The notes: generated by a model not told the origin, from the sequence alone. Shown: positions 25,401-36,221, counted from the stretch's first letter. The stretch: DNA of 64,000 nucleotides from Rebecca billardiae RCC1528 (GCA_965240325.2 OZ251246.1:186001-250000), one strand, 5' to 3'. Made by a program: numbers and translations.

Positions 25401-28400
25401 CGGTGATGGCGGCGGCGACGGTGGCGGCGCCGGCGGCGGTGGCGACGGTGGCGGCGATGGCGGAGGGCTCGGTGGCGGCGAGGGCGGTGGCGACGGCGGC
25501 GGCGACGGCGGTGGCGACGGCGGCGGCGAGGGCGGCGGAGCCGGCGGCGAGGGAGGCGGGAACGGATCTGTGCGAGGTGGCGGTGGCGGCTGCGGCGGTG
25601 GGCTTGGCGGAGGCGACGGAGGCGGGCTTGGCGGCGGCGACGGCGGAGGGCTGGGAGGCGGTGGCGACGGCGGCGGGCTCGGCGGAGGGCTCGGGGGAGG
25701 CAATGGCGGAGGCAACGGCGGCGGTGATGGCGGAGGCGCCGGCACGCCAACAGGCGGCGGGCTCGGCGGCGGGCTCGGCGGCGGACTCGGCGGTGGGCTC
25801 GGCGGTGGGCTCGGCGGCGGGCTCGGCGGCGGCGACGGCGGCGGCGACGGTGGCGGCGACGGCGGTGGCGACGGAGGCGGTGATGGAGGCGGCGTCGGCG
25901 CACCTGCTGCCGGCGGTGGGCTCGGTGGCGGAGACGGCGGCGGGCTCGGTGGCGGGCTCGGCGGAGGGCTCGGTGGTGGTGACGGGGGTGGGCTGGGCGG
26001 CGAAGCCGGCGGCGGCGACGGTGGCGGTGATGGCGGCGGCGACGGTGGCGGCGCCGGCGGCGGTGGCGACGGTGGCGGCGATGGCGGAGGGCTCGGTGGC
26101 GGCGAGGGCGGTGGCGACGGCGGCGGCGACGGCGGTGGCGACGGCGGCGGCGAGGGCGGCGGCGCCGGCGGCGACGGAGGCGGGAACGGATCTGTGCGAG
26201 GTGGCGGTGGCGGCTGCGGCGGTGGGCTTGGCGGCGGTGACGGGGGCGGACGCGGCGGCGGCGACGGCGGCAGGCTCGGCGGTGGTGGCGATGGTGGCGG
26301 GCTTGGAGGAGGGCTCGGCGGTGGCGACGGAGGTGGGCTCGGCGGCGGAGACGGCGGCGGGGATGGCGGCGGCGTGGGCGTGCCCACTGCTGGCGGTGGG
26401 CTCGGTGGCGGAGACGGTGGCGGGCTCGGCGGCGGGCTCGGCGGAGGGCTCGGCGGTGGGCTCGGTGGTGGGCTGGGCGGCGAAGCCGGCGGCGGCGACG
26501 GTGGCGGTGTTGGCGGCGGCGACGGTGGCGGCGCCGGCGGCGGTGGCGACGGTGGCGGCGATGGCGGAGGGCTCGGTGGCGGCGAGGGCGGTGGCGACGG
26601 CGGTGGCGACGGCGGTGGCGACGGCGGCGGCGAGGGCGGCGGCGCCGGCGGCGACGGGGGCGGGAACGGATCTGTGCGAGGTGGCGGTGGCGGCTGCGGC
26701 GGTGGGCTTGGCGGAGGCGACGGAGGCGGGCTCGGCGGCGGCGACGGCGGCGGGCTGGGAGGCGGTGGCGACGGCGGCTGGCTCGGCGGCGGGCTCGGCG
26801 GGGGCGACGGAGGTTGGCTCGGCGGCGGCGACGGCGGTGGCGACGGCGGCGGTGATGGAGGCGGCGTCGGCGCACCTGCTGCCGGCGGTGGGCTCGGTGG
26901 CGGAGACGGCGGCGGGCTCGGTGGCGGGCTCGGCGGAGGGCTCGGTGGTGGGCTCGGTGGTGGGCTGGGCGGCGAAGCCGGCGGCGGCGACGGTGGCGGT
27001 GATGGCGGCGGCGACGGTGGCGGTGGCGTCGGTGGCGGCGATGGCGGAGGGCTCGGCGGCGGCGAGGGCGGAGGCGACGGCGGCGAAGACGGCGGCGGCG
27101 ATGGCGGAGGTGACGGTGGCGGTGCTGGCGGCGACGGAGGCGGGAACGGATCCGTGCGCGGCGGCGGCGGCGGCTGTGGTGGCGGGCTCGGCGGCGGTGA
27201 CGGAGGTGGGCTCGGCGGCGGCGACGGCGGTGGCGACGGCGGCGGCGGCGAAGGTGGCGGGCTTGGTGGCGGCGACGGCGGCGGGCTTGGCGGCGGGCTC
27301 GGCGGTGGCGACGGTGGTGGCGACGGCGGCGGAGACGGTTGTTCGTCAGGTGGCGGGCTCGGCGGTGGGCTCGGTGGAGGGCTTGGTGGTGGGCTTGGTG
27401 GAGGCGAAGGCGGAGGCTGTGGCGGCGAAGCCGGCGGCGGCGACGGTGGCGGTGATGGCGGCGGAGACGGTGGCGGAGACGGTGGCGGCAACGGCGCAGG
27501 CGGCGGGCTGGGGGGAGGGCTGGGTGGCGGGCTCGGCGGCGGGCTCGGCGGCGGCGACGGCGGCGGCACCGGAGGCGGCGACGGCGGCGGCGTCGGCGGC
27601 GGCGACGGCGGAGGCGAAGGCGGCGGCGCGGGCGGCGACGGCGGCGGGAACGGCTCGGCGCGCGGCGGTGGCGGCGGCAGCGGCGGTGGGCTTGGTGGCG
27701 GCGACGGTGGCGGGCTGGGAGGCGGGCTCGGCGGGGGGGATGGTGGCGGCGGGCTTGGCGGTGGGCTCGGTGGCGGCCTCGGCGGCGGGCGCGGCGGTGG
27801 GCTTGGCGGCGGGCTCGGCGGCGGAGACGGCGACGACGACGGCGGTGGGCTTGGCGGTGGCCGAGGCGGTGGGCTTGGCGGCGGGCTCGGCGGTGAGCGC
27901 GGCGGCGGTGACGGCGGCGGGCTCGGTGGCGGGCCCGGCGGCGGGCTTGGCGGCGGCGGGCTCGGTGGCGGGCTTGGCGGCGGGCTCGGCGGCGGCGATG
28001 GCGGCGGCGATGGCGGCGGCGCCGGCGGCGGCGACGGCGGCGGAGAGGGCGAGGCCGACGGCGGCGGGCTCGGCGGCGGGCTCGGCGGCGGGACCGGCGG
28101 CGGAGATGGCGGCGGGCTCGGCGGCGGTGGGCTCGGCGGCGGGCTCGGAGGCGGGCTCGGCGGTGGACCGGGTGGTGGAGACGGCGGCGCGCTCGGCGGT
28201 GGGGACGGGGGCGGCGTCGGCTGCGGCGACGGCGGCGGGCTTGGCGGCGGTGAGGGCGGCGGGCTGGGCGGTGGTGACGGCGGCAGGCTTGGCGGCGGGC
28301 TTGGCGGTGGACGCGGTGGTGGGCTCGGCGGCGGGACCGGCGGCGGCGGGCTCGGCGGCGGGCTCGGAGGCGGGCTCGGCGGTGGACCGGGCGGTGGAGA

Positions 28401-31400
28401 CGGTGGCGGGCTCGGCGGTGGGGACGGGGGCGGGCTCGGCGGAGCCGACGGCGGCGGAGACGGGGGCGGCGTCGGCTGCGGCGACGGCGGCGGGCTTGGC
28501 GGCGGTGAGGGCGGCGGGCTGGGCGGTGGTAACGGCGGCGGGCTTGGCGGCGGGCTTGGCGGTGGACGCGGTGGTGGGCTCGGCGGCGGGACCGGCGGCG
28601 GCGGGCTCGGCGGCGGGCTCGGAGGCGGGCTCGGCGGTGGACCGGGCGGTGGAGACGGTGGCGGGCTCGGCGGTGGGGACGGGGGCGGGCTCGGCGGAGC
28701 CGACGGCGGCGGAGACGGGGGCGGCGTCGGCTGCGGCGACGGCGGCGGGCTTGGCGGCGGCGAGGGCGGCGGGCTGGGTGGTGGTGACGGCGGCGGGCTC
28801 GGCGGCGGGCTGGGCGGTGGACGCGGTGGCGGGCTCGGTGGCGGGAACGGCGGGGGCGGGCTCGGCGGTGGAGACGGCGGCGGACTCGGCGGCGGTGATG
28901 GCGGCGGGCTGGGTGGCGGGCTTGGCGGTGGGCTCGGCGGCGCGCGCGGCGGTGGGCTCGGCGGCGGCGACGGCGGCGGCGACGGCTGCGGCGGGGGCGG
29001 CGATGGCGGCGGGCTCGGCGGCAGCGACGGCGGCGGGCTCGGCGGCGGCGACGGCGGCGGGCTCGGCGGCGGAGCGGGCGGCGGCGACGGCGGCGGGCTC
29101 GGCGGCGGGCTCGGCGGTGGCGGGCTCGGCGGCGGGCTCGGCGGCGGGCTCGGCGGCGGGGAGGGCGGCGGGCTCGGCGGCGGAGTGGGCGGCGGGATGG
29201 GCGGTGGGCTCGGTGGCAGGCTCGGCGGCGGGCTCGGCGGCGGCGACGGCGGCGGCGACGGTTGCGGCGGGGGCGGCGAGGGCGGCGGGCTCGGCGGCGG
29301 AGATGGCGGCGGGCGCGGCGGCGGGGACGGTGGCGGGCTCGGTGGCGGGCTGGGTGGCGGCGACGGCGGCGGCGACGGCGGAGGGCTCGGCGGCGGCGGC
29401 GAGGGCGGCGGGCTGGGTGGCGGGCTCGGCGGCGGCGACGGCGGCGCGCTCGGCGGCGGGCTCGGCGGCGGGCTCGGCGGCGGGCTCGGCGGCGGGCTCG
29501 GCGGCGGGCTCGGCGGCGGGCTCGGCGGCGGGCTCGGCGGCGGGCTCGGCGGCGGCGACGGCGGCGGCGACGGCTGCGGCGGGGGCGGCGAAGGCGGCGG
29601 GCTCGGCGGCGGGCTCGGCGGCGGACTCGGCGGGGGCGACGGCGGCGGGGCCGGCGGCGGGCTCGGCGGCGGCGACGGCGGCGGGCTCGGCGGTGGGCTC
29701 GGCGGCGGCGGGCTTGGCGGCGGGCTCGGCGGCGGGCTCGGCGGCGGCGACGGCGGCGGCGACGGCGGCGGCGCGGGCGGCGGGCTCGGCGGCGGCGACG
29801 GCGGCGGGCTCGGCGGCGGGCTCGGCGGCGGCGACGGCGGCGGCGACGGCTGCGGCGGGGGCGGCGACGGCGGCGGGCTCGGCGGCGGCGAAGGCGGCGG
29901 GCTCGGCGGCGGCGACGGCGGCGGGCTCGGCGGCGGCGACGGCGGCGGCGACGGCGGCGGTGACGGCGGCGGGCTCGGCGGGGGCGGGCTCGGCGGCGGG
30001 CTCGGCGGCGGCGACGGCGGCGGGCTCGGCGGCGGTGAGGGCGGCGGGCGCGGCGGCGGGCTCGGCGGCGGGCTCGGCGGCGGCGACGGCGGCGGCGGGC
30101 TCGGCGGCGGGCTCGGCGGTGGCGACGGCGGCGGCGACAGCGGCGGCGAAGGTGGTGGCGACGGCGGCGCAGCCGGGGGCAAGGAGGGCGGCGGCGGCGA
30201 CGGCGGCGGGGACGGCGGCGGGGAGGGCGGTGGGCTGGGCGGCGGCGACGGCGGCGGCGGCGACGGCGGCGGGCTCGGCGGCGGGCTCGGCGGCGGGCGC
30301 GGCGGCGGCGACGGCGGCGGGCTGGGCGGCGGGCTCGGCGGCGGGCGCGGCGGCGGCGACGGCGGCGGGCTCGGCGGAGGCGACGGCGGCGGCGGGCTCG
30401 GCGGCGGCGACGGCGGCGGGCGCGGCGGCGGCGACGGCGGCGGGCGCGGCGGCGGCGACGGCGGCGGCGACGGCGGCGACGGCGGCGGGCTCGGCGGCGG
30501 CGACGGCGGCGGGCTCGGCGGCGGCGACGGCGGCGGGCTCGGCGGCGGCGACGGCGGCGGGCTCGGCGGCGGCGGGCTCGGCGGCGGCGACGGCGGCGGC
30601 GACGGCGGCGGCGACGGCGGCGGGCTCGGCGGCGGCGGGCTCGGCGGCGGGCTCGGCGGCGGGAACGGCGGCGGCGGCGACTCGAGCACGTCCGCGCAGC
30701 AGCGCACGTAGATCCCGCCCGCCGATCCCTCGAACCGGCACTTGTTCGGCTCCGCGTCGTCGTCGTCCCAGGTCTCGTAGCCCTGCGGCAGCGCGAGGCG
30801 CGCGGCGGCGCGGCGCAGCGTGGCGGTTGCGCAGGCACGCGCACGCGCGGCGTCACGCGGCGCGCGGGCGCGCGCGCCTCGCGCTGGCCGCTCGGGCGCT
30901 CGCTCGCTCGCGGGCGGGCGGCGGGGCGGCGCGCGCGCGCGCGCACCTGGTCGCCCTCAGGCTCGCAGTTTGTCCCGGCGCAGTCGCAGCGGTCGGACGC
31001 CCAGACGCGGAGGTTGTCGTACGAGCAGCCCGAGCCCTGCGCGACGCCAAAGCGCAGCTCGTCGAGGGTGCACAGCCGCGCGCCGATGGTCTCGCAGAAG
31101 TCGAAGGCGCCGCCCGTGCCGATCGCCGCGCGCGTGCCCGAGCACGCCGACGGCGAGCCGTAGTAGATGCCCACGTCAGTACGCGCGCACACCAGCGGGT
31201 GGCTTGTGCTGTTGCCAAAGGTCCACGCGGCCTCGGTCGTGACGCCGAGCTCGGCGCACGAGCGGTTGGAGCGGACGATGGGCGGCGAGGGCGGGGTGGG
31301 CGGCGGCGGCGCGGGCGGCGGGCTGGGCGGCGGCGAGGGCGGCGGCGCAGGCGGCGGGCTCGGCGGCGGCGTCGGCGGCGGCGTCGGCGGCGGCGGGCTC

Positions 31401-33134
31401 GGCGGCGGCGACGGCGGCGCGGGCGGCGGCGTCGGCACGACGCGCGGCGGCGGCGGCGGGCTCGGCGGCGGCGCGGGCGGCGGCGGCGACGGCGGCGGCG
31501 CTGGCGGCGCCCCGGGCGGCGGGCTCGGCGGCGGGCTCGGCGGCAGCGCAGGCGGCGGGCTCGGCGGCGGGAACGGCGGCGGCGGCGACTCGAGCACGTC
31601 CGCGCAGCAGCGCACGTAGATCCCGCCCGAAGATCCCTCGAACCGGCACTTGTTCGGCTCCGCGTCGTCGTCGTCCCAAGTCTCGTAGCCCTGGTGGCGC
31701 GGCGACGCGGCGGCGCGGGCGCGCGGGCGCGCGCGGGCTCAGCGGCGGCGTGGGCGCGCGCGCAGATCGGCGGCGTCCGCGCGCTCGCGCGCGGCCGCGC
31801 GCGCGGAGCTGCGCGCGCGCGCGCGCACCTGGTCGCCCTCAGGCTCGCAGTTTGTCCCGGCGCAGTCGCAGCGGTCGGACGCCCAGACGCGGAGGTTGTC
31901 GTACGAGCAGCCCGAGCCCTGCGCGACGCCAAAGCGCAGCTCCTGCAGCGTGCACAGCCGCGCGCCGATGGTCTCGCAGAAGTCGAATGCGCCGCCCGTG
32001 CCGATCGCCGCGCGCGTGCCCGAGCACGGGTCGGGCGAGCCAAAGTACGTGCCCACGTCAGTACGCGCACACACCAGTGGGAAGCCGGAGGCGTTGCCGA
32101 AAGACCACGCGGCCTCGGTGGTGACGGCGAGCTCGGCGCACGAGCGGTTGGACTTGACGACGGGGGCGAGCGGCGGGCTGGGCGGCGGGCTGGGCGGCGG
32201 CGCGGGCGGCGGCGGGCTCGGCGGCGGCGACGGCGGCGGGCTCGGCGGCGGGCTCGGCGGCGGCGACGGCGGCGGGCGTGGCGGCGGCGACGGCGGCGAT
32301 GCCGGCGCGGGCGGCGGCGGCGGAGACTCGAGCACGTCTGCGCAGCACCGCACGTAGATCCCACCCGACGCGCCCTCGAAGCGGCACTTGTTCGGCTCGG
32401 CGTCGTCGTCGTCCCAGGTCTCGTAGCCCTGCGGCGGCGCGCGCGCGGCGGCAGGGGCGCGCGGCGCGCGGCGCGGCGGCGGAGCGACGCGACGCGGTCG
32501 GCCGGCCGGCGCGGGCGCGCGGGGCGCGGGGCACGTGCGGCCGGTCACGCGCGCGCGGCGAGGGCGCGCGCGCGCGCGCGGCAGCAGCAAGGGCGGGCGG
32601 CACGACGCCGCCGCCGCGCCGACGCACCTGGTCGCCCGGATCCGAGCAGCTCGCGCCGGCGCAGTCGCAGCGGTCGGACGCCCAGACGCGGAGGTTGTCG
32701 TATTCGTTGCAGCCCGAGCCCTGCGCGATGCCGTCGCGCAGCTCCTGCAGCGTGCACAGCCGCGCGCCGATGGCCTCGCAGAAGTCGAACGCGCCGCCCG
32801 TGCCGATGGCCGGGCGCGTCCCCGAGCACTCGGACGGCGCGCCGTAGTAGATGCCCACGTCGGTGCGCGCGCACACCAGCGGGTAGCTCGAGTTGCCAAA
32901 CGACCACGCCGACTCGGTCGAGACGGCGAGCTCGGCGCAGGACTTGTTGGAGATCGCGTGCGCCGTGGGCGAGGCGAGCAGCGCGAGGAGGAGCGTCAGC
33001 GCGTGCGCCGGCCCGGAGCCGCCGCTCGCCGTGCGCACGGCAGTCGTCGGGCGCGGTGCGGCGCGGTCGGCGGCAGCGGCCTGGCCGTGCGCTGCGTCGT
33101 CAGCGCGCGACCCGTGCTCGCACGAGTCGCGCAT
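1..33134 (-). CDS. Giant secreted Ser/Pro-rich (SPPP) multidomain cell-surface protein, 3' end outside window
   Basis: Proposed exons on the minus strand: 33134-32628, 32428-31829, 31690-30947 and 30782 to beyond position 1. All three introns are phase 0, start GTGCG and end in CAG. The proposed ATG at 33134 is followed about 45 residues later by a hydrophobic signal-peptide core (ALTLLLALLASPTAHA); further in-frame ATGs lie upstream, so the start is uncertain. Order: three Cys-rich modules separated by Pro-rich linkers, then a last exon of over 10,200 codons with SPPP tracts and a globular island at 18.4-14.2 kb. One codon phase runs through the whole last exon and I found no in-frame stop. 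About 10,880 residues fall in the window, with no C-terminus. Ser-(Pro)3 motifs are typical of hydroxyproline-rich, O-glycosylated extracellular matrix proteins, so an extracellular or wall/scale structural role is inferred. Translated sense, signal peptide, cysteines and splice sites all favour this strand. Confidence 0.8.
14205..18390 (-). other. Globular island in the giant protein: cohesin-like, BIG2/Ig-like (TMEM132-like), cohesin-like, dockerin-like
   Basis: Translated in the same phase as the flanking SPPP tracts. In protein order: an N-terminal beta-rich stretch (18.39-17.78 kb); a cohesin-like domain (about 17.76-17.4 kb, with FDLVMYAHTGG, WQINIAYNSSVLSV and a GTAVELITLTM strand); several Ig-like segments (17.4-15.45 kb), one with a clear BIG2 signature (ASGDAGVASIS then GVVTVTGVGVGSAAISA at 16.85-16.75 kb) and one with PLRVWHPLSAEIRF, reminiscent of the TMEM132 family, whose published architecture is cohesin plus Ig domains; a second cohesin-like domain (15.36-14.99 kb); a dockerin-like pair (GDVNGDCALTSFD at 14.82 kb, then LDPTLDNSTGAQD near 14.72 kb); and a last beta-rich domain ending in FTPLLSTVVIG before SPPP resumes. 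Function is inferred as adhesion or matrix assembly. Confidence 0.7.
18420..27170 (-). repeat. Tandem array, about 624-bp period, coding SPPP-rich units
   Basis: The landmark ggatct/ggatcc inside a gggaacggatct motif occurs at 19936, 20572, 21196, 21820, 22456, 23092, 23692, 24328, 24952, 25564, 26188, 26668 and 27148. Spacings are 636, 624, 624, 636, 636, 600, 636, 624, 612, 624, 480 and 480 bp. The differences are multiples of 12 bp, one SPPP unit, so the frame is always kept. In the protein each unit shows a PPRTDPFPPP-type marker and an AGVPTP-like or PAAGAPTPP-like marker. Units between about 20.6 and 26.2 kb are the most alike; the left end (18.4-19.9 kb) is divergent. Confidence 0.9.
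27170..30690 (-). repeat. Irregular SPPP tract of the giant protein
   Basis: GGC-rich on the plus strand; in the coding frame it reads as interrupted SPPP/PPPP units with no long higher-order period I can define. A few roughly 190-bp sub-units recur between 28.1 and 28.85 kb (a block with the plus-strand motif ggcggcgtcggctgcggcga appears three times). It joins the last Cys-rich module to the 624-bp array. Confidence 0.8.
30783..33134 (-). other. Three Cys-rich modules of the giant protein, each split by a phase-0 intron
   Basis: Each module begins near SCAEL, contains VCARTDVG, an IGTGGAFDFCE segment, GARLCTL-x-EL, a GC-x-YDNLRVWASDRCDCAG segment and GDQ, is cut there by an intron, and resumes with GYETWDDDDAEPNKC and ends IYVRCCADV. 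First halves lie at about 32.95-32.63, 32.15-31.83 and 31.27-30.95 kb; second halves open the exons at 32428, 31690 and 30782. Introns are 199, 138 and 164 nt (32627-32429, 31828-31691, 30946-30783). Copies are nearly identical at DNA level, showing recent duplication of exon-linker units. The RLCT...EL / VRCCAD pattern resembles lectin-like Cys-rich domains of secreted protist proteins from memory; I cannot name the family with certainty. Carbohydrate or matrix binding is inference. Confidence 0.75.
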
Positions 33135-33776
33135 CTTGCGGGGCCCAGCGGGACGGGCCCTCGGAGGTGATGTCGCGGGGCTGGCCGCGCGCGAGCGCGC
33201 CGGCCAAAGCGGCGACGTGGGCGGCGACGCGCCGCACGCCGCGTGGGCGGCGTGCTTGCGCAGGCGCCCCATCGTTAGCTTGGCAGTGGCACCCGCCTGC
33301 CGCAACTCTCTCACCTGCCGCGCTCGTTGCTGGTGCGCTGCGCACTGGACACTTGTGCGCGCCGCCGCCAAGAGCGCGAGCTCGGAACGGCGAGATCGCG
33401 TATTCGCGACTGGATGATAGGGCATCCATGGGAACATAGGGGGCGGCACTATAATACGGCAGATGAGCCGGGTACTCTTCGCAATATCAAATCCGCTCGT
33501 TGTTCGGAAGAATGAGGCCAGCGTGTATGATTCCGTAGGCCAGATTTGGCACATCCGTTACATTCAACAGCTCAGCATCCAATTATTGTCGAGTCAAACG
33601 GTCGCGAAAAAAAAACAATAAATCTTCGGCGAAAACCCACCGCACTTGTAACGTCACGTCAGCGTGGCGGCCACAAAAGCCACCCCCTCCCTCACGCGCG
33701 CGGCGGCCGCGAGCGAGGGCGCCAGATCGGGAGCGATCGAGCGGGCGCGTACGTCGGCAGCGCGCCTGTAGACGCG
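33135..33776. other. Intergenic region between the giant gene (-) and the EF-hand gene (+)
   Basis: Divergent gene pair spaced about 640 bp. The part near 33,400-33,650 is less GC-rich (for example an A-rich run ggtcgcgaaaaaaaaacaat near 33,601) and is a plausible shared promoter region. In-frame ATGs of the giant gene lie at its left side, so part may be coding. No motif can be named with confidence. Confidence 0.4.
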
Positions 33777-35740
33777 ATGGCATCCTCGTCGCTTAGTGAG
33801 CTGGTGCGCGCGCGCGCGCGCGCACGACAACGCGCGCGGCGCGCAGCGCGCGGCACGCGCGTGCTCGCGCTCGCGGCCGACGCGGGAGGCAACTTGCACG
33901 GCGCGCGCGCGCGCAGGCGGACGCGGCGCGGTACGACGACTACAGCGCGATCTTCTCGCTGCTTGACCGCGAGCGCGCGGGCTACATCGACTCGGCCGAG
34001 ATGGTCGCCGTGCTGCACTCCTCCGGCCGCACGGAGCGCGAGGCCGCGGACGTTGTCGCCGACGCGGACGCGTCTGGCGACGGCCACTTCTCCTTCGAGC
34101 CGTTCGTCTCGCTGATCGAGCGCTCGCTGGAGAAGACGACGGTGAAGCTCGCGCAGCGCCAGGGCGCGCCCCCGCCCGGCGGCGAGGTCAGCGTGCCCCG
34201 CCACTACGTCGTCGTCACCTTCCTCTCGATTCTGAACGACTACCGCAAGCGGCGCGAGGACGCCGGCGACTACCTGACGGCGGCGGCTGTGAAGGAGGTG
34301 TACGCGGCGATGCAGATCCAGGAGGAGGCGCGGCTGCACGAGGCGGTGCGTGCACGCCCGCGCGCGCGCCTCCTCGCGCGCTCGGCACGCCGCGCGCTTC
34401 ACGCGGCACGCACCCCCGCTGCCCCGCTGCCCCTCTGCGCGTGCGGCCACGGCGGTCTCCCCGCTGCCCCTCTGCGCGTGCGGCCACGGCGGTCTCCCCG
34501 CTGCCCCTCTGCGCGTGCGGCCACGGCGGTCTCCCCGCTGCCCCTCTGCGCGTGCGGCCACGGCGGTCTCCCCGCTGCCCCTCTGCGCGTGCGGCCACGG
34601 CGGTCTCCCCGCTGCCCCTCTGCGCGTGCGGCCGCGACGGTCTGCGCAGGTGGCCGCGCGCCAGGAGGCGGAGCGCTCGGGCGTGGAGGAGGCGCACATG
34701 ATGGAGGCGATGGAGTTCAACACCGCGTGGTCGCGCAACATGGAGGACTTCGAGCGGCAGGCGCTCGACATCGAGGAGCAGACGCGGCAGAGGCACACGA
34801 TCGAATTTGCTGCGTTCCAGGAGGAAATTCGCCTCAAAGCGCCGATGCGGCAGAAATGGTCCCGCGAGCTGCTCAACCTGCGGAAGGTGCAGGAGACGCT
34901 GGCGAAGCAGGGCAAGTACGCGGAGGCGCAGGTGCGTGCGGCCGCCCGACGCACCCGAGCACCGCGCACGCCGGCGCACGCGGCGCGCCAGACTCTGCGC
35001 TGACCGCGCGCCCGCGCGCTCGCTGACCGGCGCCCGCGCGCCGCCGCGCGCCCGCCCGGCCGTGTGCTGCGCGCTCAGGCGACCAAGCTGAAGGGAGACC
35101 AGCTGGAGCAGTGGGAGAAGGCGAAGATTGAGAACGAGCTGCAGGTGGTGTACGCCACGAAGGAGCTGCAGATGAAGCGCGCGCAGGCACGCGAGCTCGA
35201 GGCGCTGCAGAAGCGCATCCAGCGCGGTCGCGACGAGCACAAGGTGCGACGCGGCCGCGCGGCGCGCGGCGCGCGCGATCGTCTGTCTGGCGGGACGCGC
35301 GCGCCGGAGCTCCGGCGGGATGGGAAGGGCAGCGCGCGCGGGGGATGCCAGCTGGCCGAACATGCTGCGTACATCCCCGCGGCGGCTGGCTGGGGGTGCA
35401 TACGAGCAGGTGGGCCGATCCGGCCGGGCGGCGGTGTTCCTGCCAGCCGCCTTGGCAACTCACCTCACCCGCCTCGCATGCGCGCTCCCGCGGCCGCCGC
35501 ACGCGCGCGCGCGTGCGCGCGCAGGAGCACTGGCTCAACGGCGCGCAGCGGCTGATGCAGTCGCACCGAAACATGCTCTCCGACCTCAAGACGAAGCAGT
35601 CGATCGAGAGCGGCAAGGTGAGCCAACAGGTGAAGGCGGAGCTCTCGCCCGCGGTGGTCAAGCCGCACCGGCCACCGTCCAAGGTGCCCGGCAAGCTCAA
35701 CACCCGCGATGCATCGTCCATGTCCTACAAGTCGCACTGA
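33777..35740 (+). CDS. EF-hand plus coiled-coil protein, five exons
   Basis: Proposed exons: 33777-33803, 33917-34345, 34650-34931, 35079-35243, 35525-35740; all four introns phase 0, total 372 residues. Exon 2 encodes an EF-hand pair: LLDRERAGYIDSAEM and then DADASGDGHFSFEPF, the second with a canonical DxDxSGDG loop. Exons 3-5 are mostly helical and charged (AWSRNMEDFERQALDIEEQT..., LKGDQLEQWEKAKIENELQ, ELEALQKRIQRGRDEHK), long coiled coil, and a basic Ser/Pro tail ends ...MSYKSH. Calcium binding follows from the loop; a role in cilia or cytoskeleton would fit this kind of protein but is only inference. The 9-residue first exon is the least certain. Introns are dominated by CG dinucleotide runs, and intron 2 contains a minisatellite. 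Confidence 0.75.
34426..34640. repeat. 37-bp minisatellite inside intron 2 of the EF-hand gene
   Basis: Six copies of a 37-bp unit containing gctgcccctctgcgcgtgcg start at 34426, 34463, 34500, 34537, 34574 and 34611. The last copy is diverged and runs into the splice acceptor at 34649. The period is not a multiple of three, consistent with non-coding sequence. Confidence 0.95.
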
Positions 35741-36221
35741 TAGGACAGGTCGTGATGAAGATTACGATATGATGACGCCGACATCATCTGTCGTGATGCG
35801 GATGCCGCCATCAGTCGTCGCGCCGCGTATATACTTAGAGGGCGGGTCTCAACATTAATTAATAATAACGCTCAATTTATAGAGCTAGACAATAATAATT
35901 AATAATAAACGGCTCGGTCGTGATATATGCTATAGTGTATACTGCTGCTGAGTTATCGGTATAGCATACAGCAGTAGTCGATCATCACACTCACGACAGG
36001 CGGCGTGATATCACGTGATGACATCACGTGACGACCGGCCATCGATCATCCGCGGATCGAGTCTCAGTAGTGTACTGAGCAGTAGTTTGATGCGGGCTGC
36101 GGCCACGACTGGACTGTAGTGGCGGACAGGCATGTGAGCACTCTATTCGGCTGATTGACAACGCAGGACAACGCTGGATGCCATGCGAGCCGGATTCTTG
36201 GCGTTGCTCATAGACACTCAG
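35741..36221. other. AT-rich intergenic segment
   Basis: Follows the EF-hand stop codon. Contains TA/ATT-rich stretches (35,850-35,960) and small palindromes such as gtgatatcacgtgatgacatcacgtgac near 36,005. No coding potential recognised. Confidence 0.5.

Noticed and set aside
27346-30741. Minus-strand Ala/Glu/Pro frame
   Set aside because: A different phase of the same SPPP repeat; no link to an upstream exon.
18941-31615. Minus-strand 4,224-codon frame ending in Arg-rich sequence
   Set aside because: Its start is exon 3 of the giant gene; after the GDQ donor it reads into the intron and then the wrong phase of the repeat.
18436-33439. Plus-strand Gly-rich and Ala/Ser-rich frames over the second array
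   Set aside because: Composition shadows of the GGC repeat; no signal, no domains, and they run through the antisense of Cys-rich modules.
34215-34969. Repetitive frames across the 37-bp minisatellite
   Set aside because: The period is not a multiple of three, and the segment lies in an intron supported by flanking phase-0 exons.
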